From: Vreelandella massiliensis
GTDB taxonomy: Bacteria; Pseudomonadota; Gammaproteobacteria; Pseudomonadales; Halomonadaceae
NCBI RefSeq assembly: GCF_900155385.1
Contig: NZ_LT699744.1
Coordinates: 391,562 to 455,561, forward strand
Direction: 5' to 3'
DNA length: 64,000 nucleotides
Below the pieces are notes generated by a model. It was not told the origin of the DNA, made no database searches, and saw nothing but the letters and a program-made list of their open reading frames with translations. Positions 23,982-32,740 of this stretch are shown here, one piece after another. Numbering within the stretch: the first letter of the stretch is position 1; each line of letters opens with the position of its first letter. Both the position numbers and the translations under genes were made by a program.

Positions 23982-25082
23982 ATGCGCATTGCTTTCCGCT
24001 TTCTGATTGTCATCATTTTCCTTGGTGTCGTGTTAGGAGGCATCTTTGGCTACAAGTTTTACCAGTCTGGCCAGATGCAACAGCAACAGTCTCAGCCCCA
24101 GGCCCCTATCCAAGTCTCCGCGACCGAGGCCAGAACGGAAAGCTGGACGCCTTCCATCAAGGCCGTGGGCAGTATCGAAGCCGTGAACGGTATCGAGGTG
24201 GCGAATGAGCTACCCGGTGTCATTGAGGAGATCAATTTCGACTCCGGTGATGTCGTCAATAAGGGGGATGTGCTTGTTCGGCTGAATTCGGAAATTGATC
24301 AAGCCGCTCTACGCACTCGTCGAGCCGAAGCCCAGTTGGCGGAGCAGGACTTCCAACGGATATCCAATCTACTGGCGAAGAATGCCGTCTCCCAATCCCA
24401 GTACGACGAAGCTAAGGCCAACTTTGACGCGGCCAGGGCTCGGGTGAACGAAGCGGAAGCACAGCTTAACAAGAAGATTATTCGGGCGCCGTTTGACGGC
24501 ACGCTGGGTATCCGCATGGTGGATCAGGGAGAGTATATTTCTACCGGCACTCCGATTGTGGAAATCAACATGCTGGATCCAATTTTCGTTGATTATACCT
24601 TGTCGGAAAAAGATTTACCCAATGTGGCGACGGGCTACGCGGTGGGCGTGGCGGTCGCGGCGGTTCCAGAGCAGATATTTGCAGGCAGCGTCAGCGCCAT
24701 TAATACCTCGGTCAGCCCTGAAACCCGCACCGTGCGCGTTCGTGCCACGGTGGATAACCCTGAGAAACGCCTGCGGCCGGGCATGTTTGCCACCATCGAG
24801 ACGCGACAGCCAGAGGATGAGACATTTATCACGGTGCCGCGTACGGCCATCTCTTATAACACCTATGGCGATTACGTGTTCGTGATCGAAGAAAATGACA
24901 ACGGAGAACTGACCGTCAACCGGCGCACCGTCACCACCGGTGAAACCCGTGACACGCGGGCGGCGGTGCTGTCTGGCTTGAAGGCGGGTGAAACGGTGGT
25001 GGCTAAGGGATTGCTTCGTCTACGCGTCGGCCAGAAGGTCGAGATACAGGAAGATGAGCAACCGCAGGAGGCATCTGAGTAA
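23982..25082 (+). CDS. RND efflux periplasmic adaptor subunit (MFP)
   Basis: A 366-residue membrane-fusion protein. The N-terminal helix is IAFRFLIVIIFLGVVLGGIFGY. It is followed by a glutamine-rich linker, a lipoyl-like half-motif (VVNKGDVLVRLNSEIDQAAL near 89-108), a coiled-coil hairpin, and the barrel with APFDGTLGIRMVDQGEYIS. I set the start at 23982; an upstream ATG at 23946 lacks a signal-like reason. Its stop overlaps the permease start by one base. It bridges the TolC homologue and the RND pump. Confidence 0.92.
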   Translation: MRIAFRFLIVIIFLGVVLGGIFGYKFYQSGQMQQQQSQPQAPIQVSATEARTESWTPSIKAVGSIEAVNGIEVANELPGVIEEINFDSGDVVNKGDVLVRLNSEIDQAALRTRRAEAQLAEQDFQRISNLLAKNAVSQSQYDEAKANFDAARARVNEAEAQLNKKIIRAPFDGTLGIRMVDQGEYISTGTPIVEINMLDPIFVDYTLSEKDLPNVATGYAVGVAVAAVPEQIFAGSVSAINTSVSPETRTVRVRATVDNPEKRLRPGMFATIETRQPEDETFITVPRTAISYNTYGDYVFVIEENDNGELTVNRRTVTTGETRDTRAAVLSGLKAGETVVAKGLLRLRVGQKVEIQEDEQPQEASE

Positions 25083-28000
25083 TGCGATTCACTGACATCT
25101 TTATCCGCCGTCCGGTGCTCGCGACGGTGGTCAGCTTGCTCATCCTTCTGTTAGGGATAAGGGCGGCGATGGACATGGAAATCCGCCAGTATCCAAAGCT
25201 GGAAAGCACCACCGTCACCGTGACAACGGCTTACCCGGGGGCGAGTTCAGACCTGATTAAAGGCTTTATCACCACCCCCTTGCAGCAGGCTATCGCTGAA
25301 GCCAGCGGAATTGATTACCTGACGTCCACCAGTACCCAGGGTACCTCCACCATCAAGGCGGAGATGGAGCTGAACTACGATGCCAATGCGGCACTCGCAG
25401 AAATTCAGGCCAAGGTCGCTAGCCAGCGTAACGTGCTGCCAGCCGAAGCTCAGGACCCGGTGATCACCTCTACCACAGGGGATTCCACGGCGCTGATGTA
25501 CATCGCCTTCTACAGTGAGGAGCTGGAGGTTCCACAGATTACCGACTACCTCACTCGGGTCGTACAGCCAAAATTACAGGCTCTTGCCGGTGTGGGTAAG
25601 GCGGGACTGTTAGGGCGAACGTTCGCCTTACGGGTGTGGTTGAACCCGGAACGCTTAGCGGCCGTGGATATGACCCCCCAAGAAGTGGTGGCCAAACTGC
25701 GCGCCAACAACTATCAGGCCGCGGTCGGCAATACCAAAGGTACCTACACCGAAATCAGCATGACAAGCAACACGGATGTTGCTGATCCAGACAAGTTCCG
25801 CAACCTTGTGGTTAAGCAGTACCAAGGCTCCCAGATTCGCCTTCAGGATATTGCCCGGGTCGAGCTGGGCTCCCAGACCTACGATCAGTTGGCCTTGTAT
25901 AAAGGACAGCCGGCGACTTATGTCGCGATTGAGCTGGCGCCTGGCGCAAACCCGCTGACCGTGGCGGGGCTAGTGAAAGAGGAATTGCCAGAGATCGAGC
26001 GCCAATTGCCGTCGGGGCTAAACGTGCGCCTGGCGTACGACGCCTCGGATTTCATCGAAGACTCCATCAACGAAGTGATCAAGACACTGTTAGAGGCTCT
26101 GGTCATTGTATTGGTGGTGGTGTTTCTTTCCTTAGGCTCCCTTCGAGCGGCCATTGTGCCTTCGGTTGCCGTCCCGCTCTCCCTGGTGGGGGCTGCTTTT
26201 TTTATGCTGGCGTTTGGTTTTTCCCTGAACCTGCTGACGCTGCTTTCTATGGTGTTGGCCATCGGTTTGGTGGTGGATGATGCCATCATTGTGGTGGAAA
26301 ACGTCCATCGTCACATCGAAAAGGGGGAGTCCCGTTTTGATGCGGCGATTAACGGCGCCCGTGAAATGGCGGTGCCCATTATCGCCATGACGACCACGCT
26401 GGTGGCGGTGTATGCGCCGATCGGCTTCATGGGGGGGCTCGTCGGGTCCCTGTTCACGGAGTTCGCCTTTACGCTGGCCGGCGCCGTGGTGATTTCCGGG
26501 ATTGTCGCCTTGACTCTGTCGCCTATGCTGTCGGGCAAGGTGCTCAAGCCTCATGGCAATCCCGGCCGGTTTGAGAAGCTGGTGGAAGGCGCTTTCAATG
26601 GCCTTGCCAATGGCTATAAGTCGGTTTTGAGATCGCTGATGCAGACCAAATCCGTTGTGGTGTTCTTTGCGGTCGTGGTGCTTGGCTCTATCTATTTCAT
26701 GGTAACCATGAGCCAAAGCGAGCTGGCGCCCACGGAAGACCAGGGCATTCTTTTCTATCAGGGACAAGGGCCGCAGACCTCAACGCTGGATTACCTGCAA
26801 GAGGAAGGGGCCGAGGCCCAGAACCGCATGTCGACGCTACCCGGCTATGAAGAAGACTTCATGATCATCGGGATTACCAGCCCGAACGCCGTGTTCGGCG
26901 GTTTCAAGATGGCGCCCTGGAGCGAGCGGGAGATGTCTCAGTTTGAGGTGCAGCCCCAGCTGGATGCTGAGTTGAGAAAGGTCACAGGCTTACAAACGGC
27001 GGTATTCCCTCCTCCGGCACTGCCGGGCTCAGGTGGAGGCCTGCCGTTCCAGTTCGTGATTTCGACGGGTAACAGCTACGAGCAGCTCAATCAGGTGGCC
27101 GATGACTTGCTTGGCACGGCAATGGGTAGCGGTAACTTCATGTTCCTGCAGAAATCCATTAACTTCGACCGGCCTGTTACCCGTATCGATGTGGACCGGG
27201 ACCGCGTGGCGGATTTGGGGTTATCCATGCAGGACGTTGGCCAGACCCTTTCAAGCATGCTGGGCGGCGGTTACATCAACCGTTTCAATATGGAAGGGCG
27301 CTCCTATCAGGTCATTCCTCAGGTGGATCGGCAATTCCGTCTGGATGAAAAGAAGCTGAACGACTATCAGATCCGCACCGATAGCGGTGAACTGGTGCCA
27401 CTGAGTAGCGTGGTAAGCTTTACACACGATGTGGAGCCTTCCAGCCGAACCCAGTTCAACCAGCAGAACTCTCTGACGCTGCAGGGGGTGGTCAAACCTG
27501 GTGTTGCCATGGGTACTGCCATGGATTACATGGAGCAAACTGCCGCCGAGGTGTTCCCCCAAGGCTTCAGCTACGACTACACCGGCCAGACCCGGCAGCA
27601 GGCCACCCAGGGCAGTGCCCTGATGGTGACCTTCTTCCTATCGCTGCTGGTCATTTACTTGGTGCTTGCCGCGCAGTTCGAAAGCTGGCGAGATCCGTTC
27701 ATTATTCTGGTGTCGGTACCGATGTCAGTGGCCGGCGCCATGGCATTCATCGTGCTTGGCTTCGCCAGCATGAATATCTACACCCAGGTGGGGTTGATCA
27801 CCCTGATCGGCGTGGTCTCCAAGAACGGCATTCTCATTGTCGAATTCGCCAATCAGCTGCAGAAGGAGAACGGGCTTAACAAGGTTGATGCCGTGATTGA
27901 AGCCGCTTCTATCCGCCTGCGTCCGATTATCATGACGTCGGCGGCGCTGATCGTCGCGATGGTGCCGTTGCTGTTGGCTATCGGCCCCGGGGCGGAAAGT

Positions 28001-28129
28001 CGCTTTGCCATCGGCCTCACCATCAGCGCTGGGCTAGGTATTGGGACCTTGTTTACGATTTTCGTGTTACCAGCCTTCTATATCCTGCTCGGGCGCGAAC
28101 ACCGAGATTCAAAGGCCGAACAGGGGTAG
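25082..28129 (+). CDS. RND multidrug efflux pump, inner-membrane permease (AcrB/MdtC family)
   Basis: A 1015-residue proton-driven exporter with the standard two-repeat layout: helix 1 at residues 10-30, a large periplasmic loop, helices 2-6, a second loop, and helices 8-12. The proton relay is seen as IGLVVDDAIIVVENVHRH (the double Asp of helix 4) and GVVSKNGILIVEFANQ (the Lys of helix 10). Length is normal and the gene is intact. Base and codon use of the adaptor and permease genes looks a little less GC-biased than their neighbours (by eye), hinting at a different history. Drug range cannot be inferred. Confidence 0.94.
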   Translation: MRFTDIFIRRPVLATVVSLLILLLGIRAAMDMEIRQYPKLESTTVTVTTAYPGASSDLIKGFITTPLQQAIAEASGIDYLTSTSTQGTSTIKAEMELNYDANAALAEIQAKVASQRNVLPAEAQDPVITSTTGDSTALMYIAFYSEELEVPQITDYLTRVVQPKLQALAGVGKAGLLGRTFALRVWLNPERLAAVDMTPQEVVAKLRANNYQAAVGNTKGTYTEISMTSNTDVADPDKFRNLVVKQYQGSQIRLQDIARVELGSQTYDQLALYKGQPATYVAIELAPGANPLTVAGLVKEELPEIERQLPSGLNVRLAYDASDFIEDSINEVIKTLLEALVIVLVVVFLSLGSLRAAIVPSVAVPLSLVGAAFFMLAFGFSLNLLTLLSMVLAIGLVVDDAIIVVENVHRHIEKGESRFDAAINGAREMAVPIIAMTTTLVAVYAPIGFMGGLVGSLFTEFAFTLAGAVVISGIVALTLSPMLSGKVLKPHGNPGRFEKLVEGAFNGLANGYKSVLRSLMQTKSVVVFFAVVVLGSIYFMVTMSQSELAPTEDQGILFYQGQGPQTSTLDYLQEEGAEAQNRMSTLPGYEEDFMIIGITSPNAVFGGFKMAPWSEREMSQFEVQPQLDAELRKVTGLQTAVFPPPALPGSGGGLPFQFVISTGNSYEQLNQVADDLLGTAMGSGNFMFLQKSINFDRPVTRIDVDRDRVADLGLSMQDVGQTLSSMLGGGYINRFNMEGRSYQVIPQVDRQFRLDEKKLNDYQIRTDSGELVPLSSVVSFTHDVEPSSRTQFNQQNSLTLQGVVKPGVAMGTAMDYMEQTAAEVFPQGFSYDYTGQTRQQATQGSALMVTFFLSLLVIYLVLAAQFESWRDPFIILVSVPMSVAGAMAFIVLGFASMNIYTQVGLITLIGVVSKNGILIVEFANQLQKENGLNKVDAVIEAASIRLRPIIMTSAALIVAMVPLLLAIGPGAESRFAIGLTISAGLGIGTLFTIFVLPAFYILLGREHRDSKAEQG

Positions 28130-28144
28130 AGCCCAATCGCCACT

Positions 28145-28768
28145 TCACTCAGCGGGTGGGGCTTGCATCAGCGCGAGCTGCGTTTTGACCAAACGGGCGC
28201 CTTCTTCATAAATGGAGAAGCGCTCGTAATTGCGCAGCCAGTCATGAAACAGGCCACCGAGCATGGACTGCAGCAGCTTTGCGGCGAGTGCCGGTGGAAT
28301 ATCGTCGCGCAAATGGCCAAGGCGCGCGGCACAGTGAAAATAGTCGTGAAGCGCGCCAAGCGCTTCATCGGCCATTTCGTTCTGCATGGCCAGCGGGTCG
28401 ATATCGCCAAAAACTTCGCAGTGGTGAATTAAAATGGCGTGCACACGGCGGTAACGGGGGCGCTCCAAGCGTTGAAAGCCACTGAGACACGCCAGACGAA
28501 TGGCTTCCAGCGGTTTTTTGGCTAACTCCGGGTCGTCCAGTTCTTCGATTAAATCTTGAAAGGGTAGCCGCACACGCTGCAGCATGGCCTGGAATAAGTC
28601 CGCCTTATTTTTGAAATGCCAATAAACAGCACCACGGGTCATGCCGGCATGGCGAGCAATTTGCTCCAACGATGTGCGCGCGACGCCGTGCTGTATAAAC
28701 ATCTCTTCGGCCGCATCAAGAAGCGCCTCGCGTGTCGCGGCGGCTTCTGCCTTGGTTTTTCTTGCCAT
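28145..28768 (-). CDS. TetR/AcrR-family transcriptional regulator
   Basis: A 207-residue regulator. The N-terminal TetR helix-turn-helix is at residues 8-55 (MFIQHGVARTSLEQIARHAGMTRGAVYWHFKNK split over helices 1-3), followed by an alpha-helical ligand domain. It matches AcrR/TtgR repressors of RND pumps in its AVYWHFKNKADLF segment. The gene is convergent with, and 15 bp after, the RND permease gene instead of divergent from the operon. The likely target is the palindrome at 22393-22410. I use the ATG at 28768 (GAGG upstream); an earlier start would add 35 unrelated residues. Confidence 0.92.
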   Translation of the reverse strand: MARKTKAEAAATREALLDAAEEMFIQHGVARTSLEQIARHAGMTRGAVYWHFKNKADLFQAMLQRVRLPFQDLIEELDDPELAKKPLEAIRLACLSGFQRLERPRYRRVHAILIHHCEVFGDIDPLAMQNEMADEALGALHDYFHCAARLGHLRDDIPPALAAKLLQSMLGGLFHDWLRNYERFSIYEEGARLVKTQLALMQAPPAE

Positions 28769-28815
28769 GAATCCGCTGCCTCTGAATAAAACGCATTGAC
28801 ATCTTAACCAACTCG

Positions 28816-28868
28816 CCGATGTTTTACATGCAAAAGCGTATGGATAGTCGATGAAGGATAAACATCGG
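28816..28868. promoter_or_regulatory. Spaced inverted repeat between the TetR gene and the deacylase gene
   Basis: CCGATGTTT (28816-28824) and AAACATCGG (28860-28868) are exact inverted copies 35 bp apart in the divergent promoter region. A shorter palindrome, ATGTTTTACAT, overlaps the left arm. Possible autoregulatory site or mRNA leader structure. Confidence 0.35.
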
Positions 28869-28999
28869 TACAAAAAACGGACTGAGTGAGGGAGTTACCC
28901 TCGTCATGTGCGGCTTAAGCGGGTATAACGACGATAAGAAACACGTCTCTAAGTCAACCGTATTGGCTACAACGTTTTGTTCTCAAGGCAGGTTTTTTT

Positions 29000-30031
29000 A
29001 TGGCACGAGCGCCCTTCACATTAGCCGGCTACAGCGTTAAGCCCGGCCAGCGGCAAGAAATTGATGTCCCCGTCGCCAAGCTTTATACCCACACGCAGCT
29101 ACATATGCCCGTTGAGGTGGTGCACGGCCGTAAAGAGGGGCCAACGCTGCTGGTGTGCGGTGGCATCCACGGCGATGAAATTAACGGTGTCGAGATCGTG
29201 CGCCGCCTGTTGCGCTCCAAGGCTATCAATAGCCTACGCGGAACGCTTATTGCGGTGCCGGTGGTCAATGTCTTTGGTTTTTTGCAGCAGACGCGCTATT
29301 TGCCCGATCGGCGCGACTTGAATCGCTGTTTTCCGGGCAGTGAATCGGGTTCGCTGGGTGGCCGCGTCGCGGCGCTGCTGCGTGAAGAGATCGTTGACCA
29401 TGCCACGCATATCATCGACCTACATACGGGGGCGATTCATCGCACTAATCTTCCGCAAATCCGCGCGCAGTTAAGCCCAGGAAGTGAAACGGAGCAGATG
29501 GCCGATGCCTTTGGCGCCCCCGTGGTGTTAAACGCCGAGCTAAGGGAGGGGAGCCTGCGCCACTACGCACAAAACCGCGGTATTCCCGTTTTGACCTACG
29601 AAGCCGGCGAAGCGCTACGTTTTGACGAGTGGGCGATTGCTCCCGGCGTACGCGGCGTGCTGCGGGTGATGCGCCGGTTGGGTATGTTAACCGGCGAGCA
29701 ACGCCGCCGGCGACCGGCTCCAGCCGAGCTTGCCAATGGCTCTAGCTGGGCGCGGGCGCCAATCGACGGCATTTTGCGCCCCAAGGTGCGCTTGGGCGCG
29801 CGGGTGGCGAAAGGCGAGCTGTTGGGCAAGGTGGCGGACCCTTTTGGCAACGATGAAGGCGAAGTACGCGCCGTAGCGGATGGCATTGTGATTGGCATGA
29901 GCCGCTTGCCTCTGGCAAACGAAGGTGAAGCGCTTTTTCATATTGCGCGCTTTGATGCCATTGAAGAAGCGGAGACGGCGATTGAGTCGTTTCAATCTTC
30001 ACTGACGCCGCCGCCGGATCCGCTCTACTAG
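29000..30031 (+). CDS. Succinylglutamate desuccinylase / aspartoacylase family zinc deacylase
   Basis: A 343-residue M14-like zinc hydrolase. Zinc ligands are His57 and Glu60 in GGIHGDEING, and His142 in IIDLHTG. The substrate-binding arginines lie in DRRDLNRCFPG near 103-113. The C-terminal region from about residue 250 is a lipoyl-like beta barrel (GILRPKVRLGARVAKGELLGKVADPF), as in many AstE/aspartoacylase homologues. It is not next to ast or rimK genes here, so the substrate is unknown. Confidence 0.9.
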   Translation: MARAPFTLAGYSVKPGQRQEIDVPVAKLYTHTQLHMPVEVVHGRKEGPTLLVCGGIHGDEINGVEIVRRLLRSKAINSLRGTLIAVPVVNVFGFLQQTRYLPDRRDLNRCFPGSESGSLGGRVAALLREEIVDHATHIIDLHTGAIHRTNLPQIRAQLSPGSETEQMADAFGAPVVLNAELREGSLRHYAQNRGIPVLTYEAGEALRFDEWAIAPGVRGVLRVMRRLGMLTGEQRRRRPAPAELANGSSWARAPIDGILRPKVRLGARVAKGELLGKVADPFGNDEGEVRAVADGIVIGMSRLPLANEGEALFHIARFDAIEEAETAIESFQSSLTPPPDPLY

Positions 30032-30041
30032 GTGTGATCTA

Positions 30042-31061
30042 TTAGGCGGCTTGCGGCTCGCGCACAAGGCTCAGCGCATCGTCAAAAATACGCAGATCAG
30101 CGCCCTCTTTGTGCGCATGCTCCGAAAGGTGACGCCGGAAGCGGCGCCCCCCGGGGCAGCCTTGAAAAAGCCCCAGCAGGTGACGCGTGATATGGTTGAG
30201 CTTGGCCCCTTCGTTAAGGCGCTGAGCGATGTAGGGGCGAAAGGCGTTGGCCGCTTCGATGCGGCTCTGCACGGGGCCTGGCGTGCCGTACAGCGTCTCG
30301 TCGACGCCAGCGAGCAGCCACGGGTTTTGATACGCCTCGCGCCCGATCATCACGCTGTCGACGTGCTTTAGGTGTTCTCGACACGCGTCGAGCGTCTTGA
30401 TGCCGCCATTAATGCCGATATGCAGGTCAGGGTAGCGCTGCTTCAGGCGATACACGCGCGCATAGTTAAGCGGCGGAATGTCGCGGTTCTCTTTAGGCGA
30501 AAGGCCTTGAAGCCACGCTTTGCGCGCGTGAAGGGTGAAAATCTCGCAGCCCGCCTCTGCCACCGTCGCTATAAAGCGCTCAAGATCCGCCTCTTCATCC
30601 TGATCGTCGATCCCAATACGACACTTGACGGTGACGGGTATCGACACCGCCGCCTGCATCGCTTTGACGGCCTGGGCGACTTTTTCCGGGTAACCCATCA
30701 GACAGGCGCCAATTAAATTATTCTGCACACGATCGCTCGGGCAGCCAACGTTAAGGTTGACCTCATCATAGCCCCACGCCTCGGCAATCGCGGCGCACTC
30801 GGCGAGTTCGCCGGCATCGCTGCCCCCCAGTTGTAGCGCGATAGGGTGTTCTACGCGATCAAAGCCTAAAAAGCGCTCACGCGGTGAGCCATGCAAAATA
30901 GCGCCGGTGGTCACCATTTCGGTATACAAAAGCGCCCGCTTTGTCAGGGTGCGAGAGAATGCGCGGTAGTCGCGAGTCGTCCAGTCCATCATCGGCGCCA
31001 CGGAGAAGGTTCTGTCAAGCGATGGGCGCTGAGAGGAAAGAGTGAGATTGGCTTGAGGCAT
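30042..31061 (-). CDS. dusA: tRNA-dihydrouridine(20/20a) synthase DusA
   Basis: A 339-residue FMN-dependent enzyme that reduces uridines 20 and 20a of tRNA. It opens with FSVAPMMDWTTRDYRAFSR, the Dus signature. The catalytic Cys107 is in NLNVGCPSDRVQ, and KCRIGIDD and GINGGIKT, typical of DusA, follow. The ATG at 31061 gives a family-like start; no clear ribosome binding site precedes it. Convergent with the deacylase gene. Confidence 0.93.
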   Translation of the reverse strand: MPQANLTLSSQRPSLDRTFSVAPMMDWTTRDYRAFSRTLTKRALLYTEMVTTGAILHGSPRERFLGFDRVEHPIALQLGGSDAGELAECAAIAEAWGYDEVNLNVGCPSDRVQNNLIGACLMGYPEKVAQAVKAMQAAVSIPVTVKCRIGIDDQDEEADLERFIATVAEAGCEIFTLHARKAWLQGLSPKENRDIPPLNYARVYRLKQRYPDLHIGINGGIKTLDACREHLKHVDSVMIGREAYQNPWLLAGVDETLYGTPGPVQSRIEAANAFRPYIAQRLNEGAKLNHITRHLLGLFQGCPGGRRFRRHLSEHAHKEGADLRIFDDALSLVREPQAA

Positions 31062-31252
31062 AGGGGGATACACAGTGGCTTTTGGCAGAGATACACAGAA
31101 AATAGTGCGGGTAAAAATAGCAAGTAAAAATAGTACGATAGAACTGGGTCAACTTAGGACGGTCAATAGACAATATTTTCTCATAGTTGTGCCTTAACTG
31201 CATGGTGATAGCGTAGAGTCGCAAGAGTATCCAGACATGAAAGGAGGCGGCG

Positions 31253-31885
31253 GTGAGACATAAGCGAATGTGGCAATGGGGAGTTGCTTTGTTGATCGTG
31301 CTGCTCACGGCCTGCAGCGGTTCAAAGGAGGAGCAGCAAGCGTCGGAAAACGCATCTGGCTCGGCAACCACCAGCGCTGAGTCTGCAAGCGATCAAGCCG
31401 CTAATGGGACAAACGCGCAGGGCGGGGAGACAGCCGGGGAGGAGCCGGAGCCGCTGACGGTAACGGTGGAGACCCAGGTAGAATTGCGCGCCGATCGCCG
31501 CGTCACGATCAGCGGTGAAACGAATTTGCCCGACGCCACTCAGATCAATGTACTGATTGAACGTGAGCAGAGCGGCGTTCGTTGGCGCGAACGCGCGCAA
31601 GTGGCGGATGCACGCTTTCATGTGGGACCGTTGGGGCCGGGGAGCGGTCTGCCCGATGGGGTCTATCTTCTGAGAGTGGAATCGATGGAAGCAAGCATTC
31701 AGCCCTCGCCGGTGCGCCAGCGTATTGGTCCGGAAGGCGAATATTTAGCGGGAGAGTGGGTGGCACAATCCCGCCACGGCTTAGGCCAAGTCATCAAGTA
31801 CTCACGGCGCGTTTTGATTGGCAGTGAGTCACCAAGCACCCGCGATGACGTGGAAGTCTTGTCTTATCCCATTGATGCCCCTTAA
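31253..31885 (+). CDS. Lipoprotein of unknown function
   Basis: A 210-residue exported lipoprotein. A basic N-terminus plus hydrophobic stretch ends in the lipobox LLTAC with Cys21. Residues 22-70 form a low-complexity S/A/E/G linker. Residues 70-210 look like a beta-rich domain (LTVTVETQVELRADRRVTIS, DGVYLLRVESM). The GTG start follows AGGAGG 5 nt upstream. Its stop overlaps the stop of the convergent XRE gene by 4 bp. I recognise no family. Confidence 0.8.
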   Translation: MRHKRMWQWGVALLIVLLTACSGSKEEQQASENASGSATTSAESASDQAANGTNAQGGETAGEEPEPLTVTVETQVELRADRRVTISGETNLPDATQINVLIEREQSGVRWRERAQVADARFHVGPLGPGSGLPDGVYLLRVESMEASIQPSPVRQRIGPEGEYLAGEWVAQSRHGLGQVIKYSRRVLIGSESPSTRDDVEVLSYPIDAP

Positions 31886-32412
31886 AGGGGGCGCCAATGA
31901 GCCAGCACAGCCGCTTTAAGGGTCACGTTGCTGCCGGGGGCTTGTGTCAGATGCTCTATTTCGGTTTGCTGGTTTTGAATAACGATGTAATAGCCTGCCT
32001 GCTTGAACGTATCAGTGGGGCCAAGCAAGACTAAGTCCCCGGTTTTTAGCGGTGCAAAATGTGTATTAGCCCCGGGGGTGGCAATGTACGCGGGCTGCTG
32101 CCACGACATATTGAGCGGAAGATGGCTGCTTGCCGGATCCACCGGCTTGGCTTGGCGCTGCTCCCAGGGTAGGGGACCCGTATGGTTAAGTGTGGGCAGT
32201 GTCGGCGCGTTATCCCCCTCCAGCAAGGTGGCAAGCGAACAGCCTAGCGCATCGGCAAGGGCGACAAGGCGCTCATGGCCAATCTGCTTAATGGCGCCAG
32301 ACTCCCAATAAGAGACGGTGACATCCGACACACCGATTTCACGCGCCAACGCCGCTTTGTTGAGCTTGGCCCGCAGCCTAAGTTGTTTAATACGTGAGCC
32401 TAGCGTTTCCAT
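31882..32412 (-). CDS. XRE-family transcriptional regulator with C-terminal sensor-like domain
   Basis: A 176-residue protein. An N-terminal lambda-repressor/Cro-type HTH (residues 6-62; LNKAALAREIGVSDVTVSYWESG) is followed by a proline-rich linker and a 70-residue beta-strand region (HFAPLKTGDLVLLGPTDTFKQAG) that resembles the peptidase-S24-like fold. I see no catalytic Ser-Lys pair, so self-cleavage is not supported. It may bind a palindrome at 32548-32559, upstream of its own start. Confidence 0.83.
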   Translation of the reverse strand: METLGSRIKQLRLRAKLNKAALAREIGVSDVTVSYWESGAIKQIGHERLVALADALGCSLATLLEGDNAPTLPTLNHTGPLPWEQRQAKPVDPASSHLPLNMSWQQPAYIATPGANTHFAPLKTGDLVLLGPTDTFKQAGYYIVIQNQQTEIEHLTQAPGSNVTLKAAVLAHWRPL

Positions 32413-32547
32413 TGTTGATTCCTGTCAATGAGCCCTGCACGACTCGTGAATGGGTTGCGCACCCTGAAGACGATGCCAACTTTAAGGCGTTAAAGCCGCT
32501 ACTGGCATTTGGCGCTAAGCGGTGAGGTGCAATGCCACTTGCGCGCG

Positions 32548-32559
32548 TTAGCGTGCTAA
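32548..32559. promoter_or_regulatory. Palindrome TTAGCGTGCTAA upstream of the XRE gene
   Basis: TTAGC and GCTAA are perfect arms around GT, about 136 bp upstream of the XRE start. A longer 8-bp inverted repeat, GCGCGTTA (32543-32550) with TAACGCGC (32590-32597), overlaps it. Candidate operator for the XRE protein; no binding data. Confidence 0.35.
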
Positions 32560-32690
32560 AACGTCAACGCATAGTAAGCGATTGTGCTTTAACGCGCATC
32601 CCGAAAGCGATAACGCTGAATTAACCCTTTAGATTCTTTTTCTCTTGGGTCGTTCGTTTGTCACATGCTGTTGGAGCCGCGTTGGGTGCG

Positions 32691-32696
32691 TATAAT
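32691..32696 (+). promoter_or_regulatory. -10 element of the gltX promoter
   Basis: A perfect TATAAT lies 45 bp before the gltX start. The best upstream partner, CTGTTG, ends 17 bp away but matches the -35 consensus poorly. The rest of the 328-bp gap (32413-32740) holds only the palindromes listed nearby. Confidence 0.6.
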
Positions 32697-32740
32697 GACG
32701 CGACGCCAAATCAAAAGACGCTAAGGCTAAGGAACGATTA

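Noticed and set aside
26132..26767. Open frame on the minus strand inside the RND permease gene
   Set aside because: It is the antisense of a well-conserved pump gene, with low-complexity His/Arg/Gln-rich sequence.
28769..28873. 35-residue N-terminal extension of the TetR regulator
   Set aside because: The true DNA-binding start follows a good ribosome site; the extension is Cys/Phe-rich and unlike the family.
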